Shown in pieces: positions 41,457 to 49,293 of a stretch of DNA of 64,000 nucleotides; positions within the stretch are counted from its first letter, which is position 1; each line of letters begins with the position of its first letter. The stretch comes from Clostridiales bacterium (lineage in GTDB: Bacteria; Bacillota; Clostridia; Saccharofermentanales; Saccharofermentanaceae): assembly GCA_017554745.1 (NCBI GenBank), contig JAFZHS010000013.1, positions 62,001-126,000 on the forward strand, given 5' to 3'. A model generated the notes under the pieces. The model saw nothing but the letters and a program-made list of their open reading frames with translations. It was not told where the DNA came from and did no database searches. Position numbers and translations under genes: made by a program.

Positions 41457-42338
41457 ATGCAAAGACCTAAGAGAAACAACAACATCTTCAAGCAATGGGT
41501 AGGCCCGCTGTTCATGATAACGGTAGGCGCAGTTATTGCGGCTTTTGCTTTGGAAGAATTCCTCGTGCCGTTTACGATCTTAGACGGCGGCGTGGTAGGT
41601 GTCTCGATGATCATAAGCCAGCTGTCCGGGCTCCCTCTGGGCGTGCTTACGATCCTTCTGAATATTCCTTTCATGATACTGGGCTTCAGAAGACTCGGCA
41701 TGAGATTTCTGGTCAAAGCCATCTATGCGATGGTAATATTCTCAGTTTTCCTTGGTGTTTTCGAGAACATGAAGGCAGTCACGGAGCAGGAGATACTGGT
41801 CGTCGTGTTCGGAGGCGTGCTCTTGGGAGTAGGCGTAGGCCTCATCTTAAGATACGGCGGCTGCCTTGACGGCACAGAGATCGTCGCGATGTTCCTGTCG
41901 AAAAACACCGAATTTTCCGTAGGCCAGATCGTGTTGTTCTTCAACATAATCATCTACACAGTCGCAGGCTTTTTGTTCGGACCTGACAGGGCGCTTTATT
42001 CGCTCCTTACATACTTCATCACATCGAAGATCATCGACATCGTCGAGAATGGCATGGAGCAGGGCAAATCCGTCATGATCATCACCGATCACGGCAAGGA
42101 TATTGCCGATGCGATTTACTCTCAGCTCGGCCGTACCTGCACCCAGATGGAAGGTAAGGGAATGGTCAGTAACGGCAAGAAGACAGTGCTTTACTGCGTT
42201 ATCACGAGAGTGGAAGTGCCGGCGATAAAGAAGATCATCAACGACGCTGATGTGTCGGCGTTCATGACGATATCCGATGTCTCCGAGATCGTGGGAAATC
42301 ACATCAAGAAAAAGAAAGCTCCGGTGCATAAAAAGTAA
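41457..42338 (+). CDS. YitT family membrane protein (DUF161 plus DUF2179)
   Basis: This 293-residue protein has five membrane helices (DUF161; ALEEFLVPFTILDGGVVGVSMIIS and GVGVGLILRYGGCLDGTEIVA are diagnostic) and a cytoplasmic C-terminal DUF2179 domain (about 205-285; GKSVMIITDHGKDIADAI, GKKTVLYCVITRVE, DADVSAFMTISDVSEIVG), resembling PII-like/ACT ligand-binding folds. Function is unproven; a transporter or sensor is suspected. The open frame begins at 41391 inside the hydratase gene. ATG 41457 gives the usual N-terminus but has no Shine-Dalgarno, only a hairpin immediately upstream. Confidence 0.85.
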   Translation: MQRPKRNNNIFKQWVGPLFMITVGAVIAAFALEEFLVPFTILDGGVVGVSMIISQLSGLPLGVLTILLNIPFMILGFRRLGMRFLVKAIYAMVIFSVFLGVFENMKAVTEQEILVVVFGGVLLGVGVGLILRYGGCLDGTEIVAMFLSKNTEFSVGQIVLFFNIIIYTVAGFLFGPDRALYSLLTYFITSKIIDIVENGMEQGKSVMIITDHGKDIADAIYSQLGRTCTQMEGKGMVSNGKKTVLYCVITRVEVPAIKKIINDADVSAFMTISDVSEIVGNHIKKKKAPVHKK

Positions 42339-42342
42339 CTAA

Positions 42343-42375
42343 AAGGGCTGCCTCGTTTGAGACAGCCCTTCGTTT
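42343..42375. terminator. Bidirectional terminator between yitT and a converging small gene
   Basis: AAGGGCTG (42343-42350) pairs with CAGCCCTT (42363-42370), with a shorter inner CTC/GAG helix. Plus-strand CGTTTTT and minus-strand TTTTAG follow the stem. Confidence 0.85.
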
Positions 42376-42392
42376 TTAAGATGTTGTAAAGA

Positions 42393-42566
42393 TTACTTCT
42401 TTCCTAATGCACCTGCAATAGTATCAACATCGGGAAGATCTACGTTGATCTTCTTCTCTACGGTCTCGATGACGTCGTTAGCAGCTTTCTTGCTCTTCTC
42501 GTCCTTTGTGACCTTCTCCAATGCATCCTGTGCAGCATCTTTTGCCTTGTTGATGTCAATATCCAT
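42393..42566 (-). CDS. 57-residue helical protein of unknown function
   Basis: A minus-strand frame starts at ATG 42566, with GGAGG seven bases upstream, and stops at 42393, just before a shared terminator. The product is 57 residues, very rich in Lys, Asp and Ala (MDIDINKAKDAAQDALEKVT, then TVEKKINVDLPDVDTIAGAL). The amphipathic helix followed by a DLPD segment recalls small clostridial proteins ending in a conserved D-L-P-D-x2 helix; that resemblance is an impression, not a match. Its start region GAGGTACCCATATG is identical to that of the next minus-strand gene. Confidence 0.7.
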   Translation of the reverse strand: MDIDINKAKDAAQDALEKVTKDEKSKKAANDVIETVEKKINVDLPDVDTIAGALGKK

Positions 42567-42657
42567 ATGGGTACCTCCGTTTAAGATTTATAACTGAATT
42601 ATATCACTTGTCGAAAAGACTGGCGTTTGATGTTTTAGGAAATTCCGTGTCAGATTA

Positions 42658-43599
42658 TCAGAAAGATAATGCCATCACAGAGAATTTGTGTGCGTTTGAT
42701 ATCAGCCAGACACAATCAATAAATGTTATGCCTATTAGGATCAGGGAGAAGATCATACGGCCCTTGTGGCTGCTGAGCTGTCCTTTTACCGCGATCTTAT
42801 ATAGTGACATTGATACGAAGGTAAGGCCTAGGATCATAAGCAGAAGGAAGAGTATGCAGAGGATCTTCGTATAGCCGTAACCGTTAAAGAAATATACCTG
42901 ATGCCAAGAGATGAGGCCGACAAGTGCGGTGATGATGACACCGCCGTTTCCGAGGCAGGATAAGATGATTCCCGTGGTGGACATACCGGTCCTAAGCTTT
43001 AACTCCTGGGCAGCCGGATCTGCTGCCTTTAACTGCTTGGCGCGGAATGCCGGTGTGCAGAACAGTATGATAAATACGATGCCAAGCGCGATTAATAAAC
43101 CTCCGTAGATTATGTATGCATTATATTTTGCAAAACCCGGTGTCCCGATAAAACGCATGAGATTGAGACTCGCCCTGCTGGCGGGTCTTGATATGAAGCT
43201 TCTCAGGTAAATGAAATATCCGCCGAACGGGATCAAAAGAGCGCCGCCGATGATGCAGAAGATACGGGCTAAGACGCTATATCCTTTTCCGTCTTTTGAT
43301 GCTTTGAAGATCGCTACTGATAAAAGCTTGCCCAAAGACAGCAAAGCGAAGCAACATAATGCTGAGACGAGTAAAGTTAAGCTGATTATAACGATAGCGC
43401 GGCCTGATGGAGTTCTAAAGATCGATCTCGGAGACATGGCCGATCTCATGTTCTGATTAACAAAGAGCAAAAAGCATCTGTATACGAATCCGTAACATGC
43501 TGTGACCGTTATTAGGATTCCGGGAATGAATGCCGCGCGGAGCTTGCGGTCAGCAATGAAAAATAATAGGGCGGCTACGAACAAAAATACTACATACAT
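42658..43599 (-). CDS. Polytopic membrane protein of unknown function
   Basis: This is a 313-residue protein with seven to eight hydrophobic helices and no family signature that I recognise. There is a cytoplasmic Lys/Arg-rich loop near the middle (FRAKQLKAADPAAQELKLRTG), and the final helices end without a tail. GAGG lies nine bases from ATG 43599. The 14 bases ending at the start codon are identical to those of the 57-residue protein gene downstream on the same strand, suggesting shared origin or shared translation control. It may form one operon with that gene across a 91-base gap. Confidence 0.6.
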   Translation of the reverse strand: MYVVFLFVAALLFFIADRKLRAAFIPGILITVTACYGFVYRCFLLFVNQNMRSAMSPRSIFRTPSGRAIVIISLTLLVSALCCFALLSLGKLLSVAIFKASKDGKGYSVLARIFCIIGGALLIPFGGYFIYLRSFISRPASRASLNLMRFIGTPGFAKYNAYIIYGGLLIALGIVFIILFCTPAFRAKQLKAADPAAQELKLRTGMSTTGIILSCLGNGGVIITALVGLISWHQVYFFNGYGYTKILCILFLLLMILGLTFVSMSLYKIAVKGQLSSHKGRMIFSLILIGITFIDCVWLISNAHKFSVMALSF

Positions 43600-43741
43600 A
43601 TGGGTACCTCGCGAAATATGTAATTGCGCTTGCCTGTTCCTGCTATGCCTGAATTATCACCTAACGCGATTATAAAAGTCAACAGAATTTAATAATGGGG
43701 GTATAATAGGCTCATTAGTTCTATGGATAAGGTTAAAAAAC

Positions 43742-44404
43742 ATGACTGTTAAAAAAGGCATTATTTTTGATATGGACGGCACCGTCTGGGACTCTTCCGA
43801 GAACGTCGCGAAGGCCTGGACAGAGAAGATCCATGAAGCAGGTTATCCTGACAGATCCGTCACAAGAGAAGACATTCAGAGCGTCATGGGCAAGCCCATG
43901 GATGTTATTGCAGATACATTGTTCCCGTACACTGAGAAGGGCCCCGAGAGAGATGCTCTCAGATTCTCATGTGAGAATTACGAGAATCAGTACTTAAGAG
44001 AGAACGGCGGCATCCTTTGCGAAGGCATCATCGAGACATGGACCAAGCTTAAGGAGATGGGTTATCACATCTACATCGTAAGCAACTGCCAGGCAGGCTA
44101 TGTCGAGGCTTTCCTTGGCTACTACGACATCGCTTACGGCACACCCGATGATCTTGTTGAGGATATCGAGTGCTACGGAAATAATTTCCTGCAAAAGGAC
44201 GAGAATATCAGGCTGATGGCTGAGCGCAATAACCTTACGGCTGCGTGCTATGTGGGTGACATCCAGAGTGATTACGATGCTACAGCAAAAGCCGGTTTTC
44301 CGTTCATTCACGCGAAATACGGTTTTGGCACGATCAACGTGGAAGTGCCTTTTATAAACAGCTTCGAAGAACTTACGAAGGTCGTTCCTGAAGTAATCGG
44401 ATAA
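43742..44404 (+). CDS. HAD-superfamily phosphatase (phosphoglycolate-phosphatase-like)
   Basis: This 220-residue hydrolase has all HAD motifs: DMDGTVWDS (nucleophile Asp), VSNCQAG (motif II Ser) and GDIQSDYDAT (motif IV acids), with a four-helix cap between about 20 and 85. It removes phosphate from a small molecule. It stands 20 bases before a glycerol-1-phosphate dehydrogenase gene, so a phosphoglycerol or lipid-headgroup intermediate is a reasonable guess, but phosphoglycolate or pyrophosphate are equally possible. The ribosome binding site is weak; a TATAAT lies at 43702. Confidence 0.85.
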   Translation: MTVKKGIIFDMDGTVWDSSENVAKAWTEKIHEAGYPDRSVTREDIQSVMGKPMDVIADTLFPYTEKGPERDALRFSCENYENQYLRENGGILCEGIIETWTKLKEMGYHIYIVSNCQAGYVEAFLGYYDIAYGTPDDLVEDIECYGNNFLQKDENIRLMAERNNLTAACYVGDIQSDYDATAKAGFPFIHAKYGFGTINVEVPFINSFEELTKVVPEVIG

Positions 44405-44424
44405 TAAACCGGGAGGTAATAGTT

Positions 44425-45480
44425 ATGCCTAAAGACGAGATATCAATTCCTACAATACTTAAGATCGAGTGCGGAGTTACGGCACATATCGGCGAATACC
44501 TGAAAGACGCAGGTATTGAGCAGGTAACCATACTGTTCGGAAACGGCCTAACGGACATGTTCGGAAACACTGTTTTCGAGTCCTTCGAGAAAGCCGGCGT
44601 CAAGGTCCTTCACCATCAGGAGATGGATACCGTGGATTTTGTAGATATTACGAATCTGGCATTTGAGCTGCCCAACAAGACGCAGGCCATTATCGGCATG
44701 GGCGGCGGCAAGGTAATCGATGCGGCTAAGTATATCGGATACATTCTGAGGATCCCTTTTATCAGCGTTCCGACGAGCTCTTCTTCGGACGGTTTCTCAA
44801 GTTCTTCAGCGTCTCTTATCGTTGACGGCCACAGAAAGTCACTGCCTGCCAAGATGGCATCAGGCATCCTCGTTGATACCGATGTCATCAAGAGCGCGCC
44901 TGTAAGATTCCTTTATTCGGGCATCGGCGATATGGTCGCGAAGATCCAGTCCACATACGACTGGCAGCACGAAGAGGATATGGGCTATGACGAAGTAAAT
45001 GATTTCGCTTTTATGGTAGCCAAGAAGGCCGTCAATTCATTCGTCAGAACGCCTTTTGAATCTGTCAGCGAAGACCTCTTCCTCAAAGAGCTCCTTGATT
45101 CACTTGCAATGAGCGGCGTAGCCAATGAGATCGCAGGATCGAGCGCGCCGACGAGCGGCTCCGAGCACCTTATCTCACACGCTTTGGACCAGCTTTTGGA
45201 GCGCCCCCAGCTTCACGGTGTACAGGTAGGTATCGCGACATACATCATGTGCAAGATTTGCGATCACAGATGGAAGAGAGTAGATGAGATATTTACAAAG
45301 ACGGGCTTCTGGGATTACTGCGCGACTCTTGAGCTCAAGGCTTCGGATTTCGGCAATGCCATCGACATGGCTCCTTCGATCAAGCCCCACCGTCATACAT
45401 ATCTACATGAAGAAAAATACAGAGAACTGGCAAAAGCTCTTCTTTCAACAGATGAGAGATTATCCGGTATCCTTCACTGA
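44425..45480 (+). CDS. egsA: Glycerol-1-phosphate dehydrogenase (AraM/EgsA-like)
   Basis: This 351-residue NAD(P)-dependent enzyme reduces dihydroxyacetone phosphate to sn-glycerol-1-phosphate. Its fold is related to dehydroquinate synthase. The NAD-binding GMGGGKVIDAAKY, PTSSSSDGFSSSSAS, and metal ligands Asp (SGIGDMVAK), His (GSEHLISHALDQ) and His (PQLHGVQVG) are all present. In Bacillus AraM supplies G1P to PcrB for archaeal-type heptaprenylglyceryl lipids; no PcrB is seen here. GGGAGG precedes the start, and the gene seems to form an operon with the preceding phosphatase. Confidence 0.87.
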   Translation: MPKDEISIPTILKIECGVTAHIGEYLKDAGIEQVTILFGNGLTDMFGNTVFESFEKAGVKVLHHQEMDTVDFVDITNLAFELPNKTQAIIGMGGGKVIDAAKYIGYILRIPFISVPTSSSSDGFSSSSASLIVDGHRKSLPAKMASGILVDTDVIKSAPVRFLYSGIGDMVAKIQSTYDWQHEEDMGYDEVNDFAFMVAKKAVNSFVRTPFESVSEDLFLKELLDSLAMSGVANEIAGSSAPTSGSEHLISHALDQLLERPQLHGVQVGIATYIMCKICDHRWKRVDEIFTKTGFWDYCATLELKASDFGNAIDMAPSIKPHRHTYLHEEKYRELAKALLSTDERLSGILH

Positions 45481-45561
45481 TCTGATGGTCATAAAGAGGT
45501 CACATCTTTTTCCTATACTCACGATGAACAAAGACGGAAGTCGTAGAAAGGAAGAAAAAAG

Positions 45562-47208
45562 ATGAAAAAGAATTATTTAAGCTTCGGAGTAATTTATTGT
45601 CTTGCAGCGCTGCTTATTTTTCTGGCAGGGATCTCATTTTATACCAAGAAAAAGATCGATGAATTAAATTCCGTATATCGTAACATTTTGATATATCCCG
45701 ATTCAATAATGCGGGATTTCACTACTGAAGACCCGGAGATAACGGCATGCAATCTTTTAGGTACATGGAGATTCATGACTTATATGAATACGGATGTGGG
45801 TTTTTATTCTTCTGTCGTTGATACCGGGAATGATGGCAGCGTGGTATTCGAGTCCCGGGATTTTTATATAGTTCATTATTATGGCGAGATCGAGACTGAG
45901 GTTATAGAGAACTCTTCTGAAAGATATGAGGCAAAATCGACTCAGCTGGTTCCGGGTGATTCGCGTTATATGATTTTCGAAGAACCATTTTCAATTTCAG
46001 AGGACGAGACTGCTGCTCTCATTTTCCCGAACGCACATAATGTCTCGATAACAGGAGCAAGATGTGATGACAGATTCATATACGGCGGCACTCTGACATA
46101 TACATATGAGGATAATACCAGGACAGTTAATATCGCTACGCCGGGTTTTGTTAATGAAGATGAAAGCGTTCCTTATGAAGAGTGGATCGTCAGGCTTGAT
46201 GGGATAGAAAGCTATTCCTTTGGCGGAAATACAGGTATAAACAAAAAAGCTCATAAGTTAAGTGATGCATATGTTGATAAGTTTATGAACGGGAAGGTGC
46301 CGGCAGGTCTTAATGTCGAGGAAGGTATTTTCACTACAACAGTTTCGGCAATCTATGTTTCTGACCAAGGGAATTATCTTGCCACTTACTATTGTTTATT
46401 GCATCCGTTTCAGCTCGTCTTAAGGGACCATTTAATTATCTATATTCTGTCCGTCCTGGCACTTGTTCTGGTTGAAGCGGTCATAATATCAGCTGTAAGA
46501 AAACTCTACCTTAATCAGAAGAGGTTCGAATTAAGGAGCGAAAAGCTTACAAAAGGCATTGCCTATGATTTGCAGGGGCCTCTGGCTGCTACCAGAGGAT
46601 ACCTGGATAATTGGGAAGACTTAAGCGAAGATAAGCGTGCCGAGTATTCGGAAAAGATAATATCCGAAGTGGACCATATGTCATCTATGGTCACAAGGCT
46701 TCTCGAACTGTCTAAGATACAGGACGGCAGCGTTAAGCTGAACCGTGAAGACGTCGATCTCCTAAAGCTTACTCAGAACATTAAGAAAAGAAACAGCAAA
46801 GCCATATTGGAGAAGAATATCGATCTTACGATCGAATGTGATGAAGAAGCGGATGCTTATCCGGTATATGCAGATCTTGAGATGATGTACATCGTTATAA
46901 ATAATTTCATTACGAACGCGATCAAGTATTGCGATCACACAATTAAGATAAAGCTTAAAAACTACAGAAAATCAATAGAGTTCAGCATCACAAACGACGG
47001 CGCCCGGATCGAAAAAGCTGATCTGGATAAAGTCTGGGATGTTCTTTACAACTCAGGCAAAGATAAGTCAGAACAGGATGAAAACAGCGGTGTAGGCCTT
47101 TCTGTCGTTAAGAGCATTCTTGATGCACATAATGCAAAGTGCGGATGCTTTAGCGGGCTTAAAGGAACGAATTTCTGGTTCTCAATGGATAAATACGAGG
47201 AAGAATAA
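45562..47208 (+). CDS. Sensor-kinase-like protein without the H-box histidine
   Basis: This 548-residue protein has a membrane helix (about 7-25), a large extracellular domain (about 26-285), a second helix (about 288-312) and a kinase core. The dimerisation helix reads KLTKGIAYDLQGPLAATRG, where the partner kinase reads KLTRGIAHELKTPLAVTKA, so the phospho-accepting His is Tyr335 here. The N box (NNFITNAIKYC), an NDGARI variant of the G1 box and the G2 box (SGVGLSVVKSIL) remain. It may bind ATP and act as a sensor in a heterodimer or as a regulator of the second kinase. AAGGAAG precedes the start; the stop overlaps the next ATG. Confidence 0.88.
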   Translation: MKKNYLSFGVIYCLAALLIFLAGISFYTKKKIDELNSVYRNILIYPDSIMRDFTTEDPEITACNLLGTWRFMTYMNTDVGFYSSVVDTGNDGSVVFESRDFYIVHYYGEIETEVIENSSERYEAKSTQLVPGDSRYMIFEEPFSISEDETAALIFPNAHNVSITGARCDDRFIYGGTLTYTYEDNTRTVNIATPGFVNEDESVPYEEWIVRLDGIESYSFGGNTGINKKAHKLSDAYVDKFMNGKVPAGLNVEEGIFTTTVSAIYVSDQGNYLATYYCLLHPFQLVLRDHLIIYILSVLALVLVEAVIISAVRKLYLNQKRFELRSEKLTKGIAYDLQGPLAATRGYLDNWEDLSEDKRAEYSEKIISEVDHMSSMVTRLLELSKIQDGSVKLNREDVDLLKLTQNIKKRNSKAILEKNIDLTIECDEEADAYPVYADLEMMYIVINNFITNAIKYCDHTIKIKLKNYRKSIEFSITNDGARIEKADLDKVWDVLYNSGKDKSEQDENSGVGLSVVKSILDAHNAKCGCFSGLKGTNFWFSMDKYEEE

Positions 47209-48500
47209 TGAAGAAACAATATATCAGATACGGAGCGATCTTTTGCATTGTTGTGCTGCTGGCGTTTTCGATCGCATTTATAATTTTCACCAAGAACAAA
47301 ATAGATGATTATAACTTATATTTCAATATGCCGTTTATATCAGCAAACATTGATTATCATGCTGATAATGATGATGGACAATTGGAACAGCAGGTAATCA
47401 GATCATGGGATCGCTATCTCACATATGAATATGCGGATCGCACGGGCTTTTATTCTTCGATTACTGATGTTAACAGCGGCAAGGTTATACTTGATTCTTT
47501 TGAACAAGGAATCCACAGAGGCGATGCTGAAATTGAAAAACTTAATGATCTGGCGCGCAAGGCAGGCATTGAAGGAGAAAAAACTTATAAACCATATTCC
47601 GGCGTTACGACTAAGAAAGGCATATTTACTTCAACTTCAGTGCTGATCAGTCAGGCCGGAGAAGGCAGTATTCACGTTTCTTACTGCATTGCGGGAAAAC
47701 CGTTAAGCAGCGTGCTTAAGATCAATGCCATGACTTACGTGTTTATGTTTTTGGGATTTGTTATCCTTGAGATCTTGGTCGTAGTCTCATTCGTCATGCT
47801 CTATAAGAATCAGATGAATTATGAGATCAGGAACCAGAAGCTTACAAGAGGCATCGCACATGAATTAAAGACCCCTCTTGCCGTTACGAAAGCAACCGTT
47901 GAGAACTGGGAATATTTCGATGACGACCGCCGCAAGGACTATTCGAAAAGGATCATCAACGAAGTAGATCATATGTCGGACATGGTTGGCAAGCTTCTCG
48001 ATGTATCGAAGATCAAGGAAGGCAGCGAGAAGCTTAACCGCGAAGCAGTTGACCTGAAGAAACTGACGGAAGATATGATCGGCAGGAACAGCGAATTGAT
48101 CCGTGAAAGAAATATCACCCTCGCCTTTAACCGTGACGAGAAGCCTTATACGGTATTTGCCGATCCTGAAATGATGAACATGGTGATCAGTAACTTCATG
48201 TCAAATGCAATAAAATACTGCGATCATATCATCACGATAAGGCTTATCAGGAACGGCAGAAAAATAGAGTTTGGCATAACCAATGATGGTGCTAAGATAG
48301 AAAAGGACGAATTGGACAAGGTCTGGGATATCTTTTATACAACAGATAAGGCCAGGACTGACAGGATGAGCAGCAGCGGCGTCGGACTTTCGGTTGTAAA
48401 GAGTATCCTTGACGCTCACGAGGCTGATTACGGCTGCACGAGCGGCGATAAGGGAACGGAGTTTAAGTTCTCGATGCCTGCTTATGAAAAAGCCAGATAA
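47208..48500 (+). CDS. Sensor histidine kinase, intact
   Basis: This 430-residue HisKA/HATPase kinase has an N-terminal helix (about 8-28), an extracellular domain of about 130 residues, a second helix (about 170-195), the H-box with His218 (GIAHELKTPLAVTK), N box (SNFMSNAIKYCDH), a variant G1 box (TNDGAKIEKDELD) and G2 box (SGVGLSVVKSIL). It is a close paralogue of the previous gene, with a shorter sensor domain. Its ATG shares a base with the upstream stop (TAATG), so both kinases are made in coupled fashion. It should phosphorylate the response regulator encoded 20 bases downstream. Confidence 0.92.
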   Translation: MKKQYIRYGAIFCIVVLLAFSIAFIIFTKNKIDDYNLYFNMPFISANIDYHADNDDGQLEQQVIRSWDRYLTYEYADRTGFYSSITDVNSGKVILDSFEQGIHRGDAEIEKLNDLARKAGIEGEKTYKPYSGVTTKKGIFTSTSVLISQAGEGSIHVSYCIAGKPLSSVLKINAMTYVFMFLGFVILEILVVVSFVMLYKNQMNYEIRNQKLTRGIAHELKTPLAVTKATVENWEYFDDDRRKDYSKRIINEVDHMSDMVGKLLDVSKIKEGSEKLNREAVDLKKLTEDMIGRNSELIRERNITLAFNRDEKPYTVFADPEMMNMVISNFMSNAIKYCDHIITIRLIRNGRKIEFGITNDGAKIEKDELDKVWDIFYTTDKARTDRMSSSGVGLSVVKSILDAHEADYGCTSGDKGTEFKFSMPAYEKAR

Positions 48501-48520
48501 AACATATAAGGACGTTATGA

Positions 48521-49198
48521 ATGTATCGGATTTTGCTTGCAGAAGATGAGGTGACATTAAGAGAAGTCGTTGAAGTCTTCTTCCGTAAAAACGGATTTGA
48601 GATAGATGCGGTAGATAACGGAACGGATGCGTGTTCTTTAGCGGACAGGCAGAAGTATGATGTGGTCATCTTAGATATAATGATGCCCGGCAAGGACGGC
48701 AAGGAAGTGTGCCGTCATATCAGATCCAAGTATGATGTGCCGATCATATTTCTTACTGCCTTGGGTGATGAATGCGATATCATCACGGGTTACGAGATCG
48801 GTGCGGACGAGTATGTTACAAAGCCTTTCTCTACCAAGGTTCTTCTCATGAAGGTCAATGCTCTGATCAGCAGGTACCACGGGCTTCTTGCCAAGAACGG
48901 ATGTCTTGTCATAGATGAGATCACGATAGACCCGGCAAGGCATATGGTAAGCGTGGACGGCAAGACTGTTAATCTGGCACCAAAAGAATATGACCTGCTT
49001 CTCATGTTTATCGATCACAAGGATATTGTCCTGACACGTGACCAGATCCTGGATATAGCCTGGTGCTCTGATTTCGAAGGATATGACAGGACTGTGGACT
49101 CACACATAAAGAAGCTCAGAAAAGCCCTCGGAAAAGCAGGATATCATATTGAGACCGTGATCAAGACAGGATACGTCTGGAAGAGCGGAAAGCAGTAA
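48521..49198 (+). CDS. OmpR-family response regulator
   Basis: This 225-residue regulator has a receiver domain (about 1-115; acidic pocket AEDE, phospho-acceptor Asp52 in VILDIMMPGKDG, switch Thr in IIFLTALGDE, Lys in YVTKPFS) and a winged-helix OmpR/PhoB DNA-binding domain (about 130-222; LAPKEYDLLLMFIDHKD, YDRTVDSHIKKLRKALG). AAGGA precedes the start. It completes the kinase-kinase-regulator operon, which ends in a strong terminator. Targets are not known; the GH9 cellulase gene immediately follows but has its own unit. Confidence 0.94.
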   Translation: MYRILLAEDEVTLREVVEVFFRKNGFEIDAVDNGTDACSLADRQKYDVVILDIMMPGKDGKEVCRHIRSKYDVPIIFLTALGDECDIITGYEIGADEYVTKPFSTKVLLMKVNALISRYHGLLAKNGCLVIDEITIDPARHMVSVDGKTVNLAPKEYDLLLMFIDHKDIVLTRDQILDIAWCSDFEGYDRTVDSHIKKLRKALGKAGYHIETVIKTGYVWKSGKQ

Positions 49199-49221
49199 TT
49201 TATCATCAATCTCTGTGACAT

Positions 49222-49253
49222 AAAGCCCGTTTTATCAACAAACGGGCTTTTTC
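49222..49253 (+). terminator. Intrinsic terminator after the two-component operon
   Basis: AAAGCCCGTTT (49222-49232) pairs perfectly with AAACGGGCTTT (49240-49250), then further T. A TATAAT for the next gene lies at 49262. Confidence 0.93.
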
Positions 49254-49293
49254 ATTTGGCGTATAATACTGCTATCAGTTTTCGGAGGAATTT

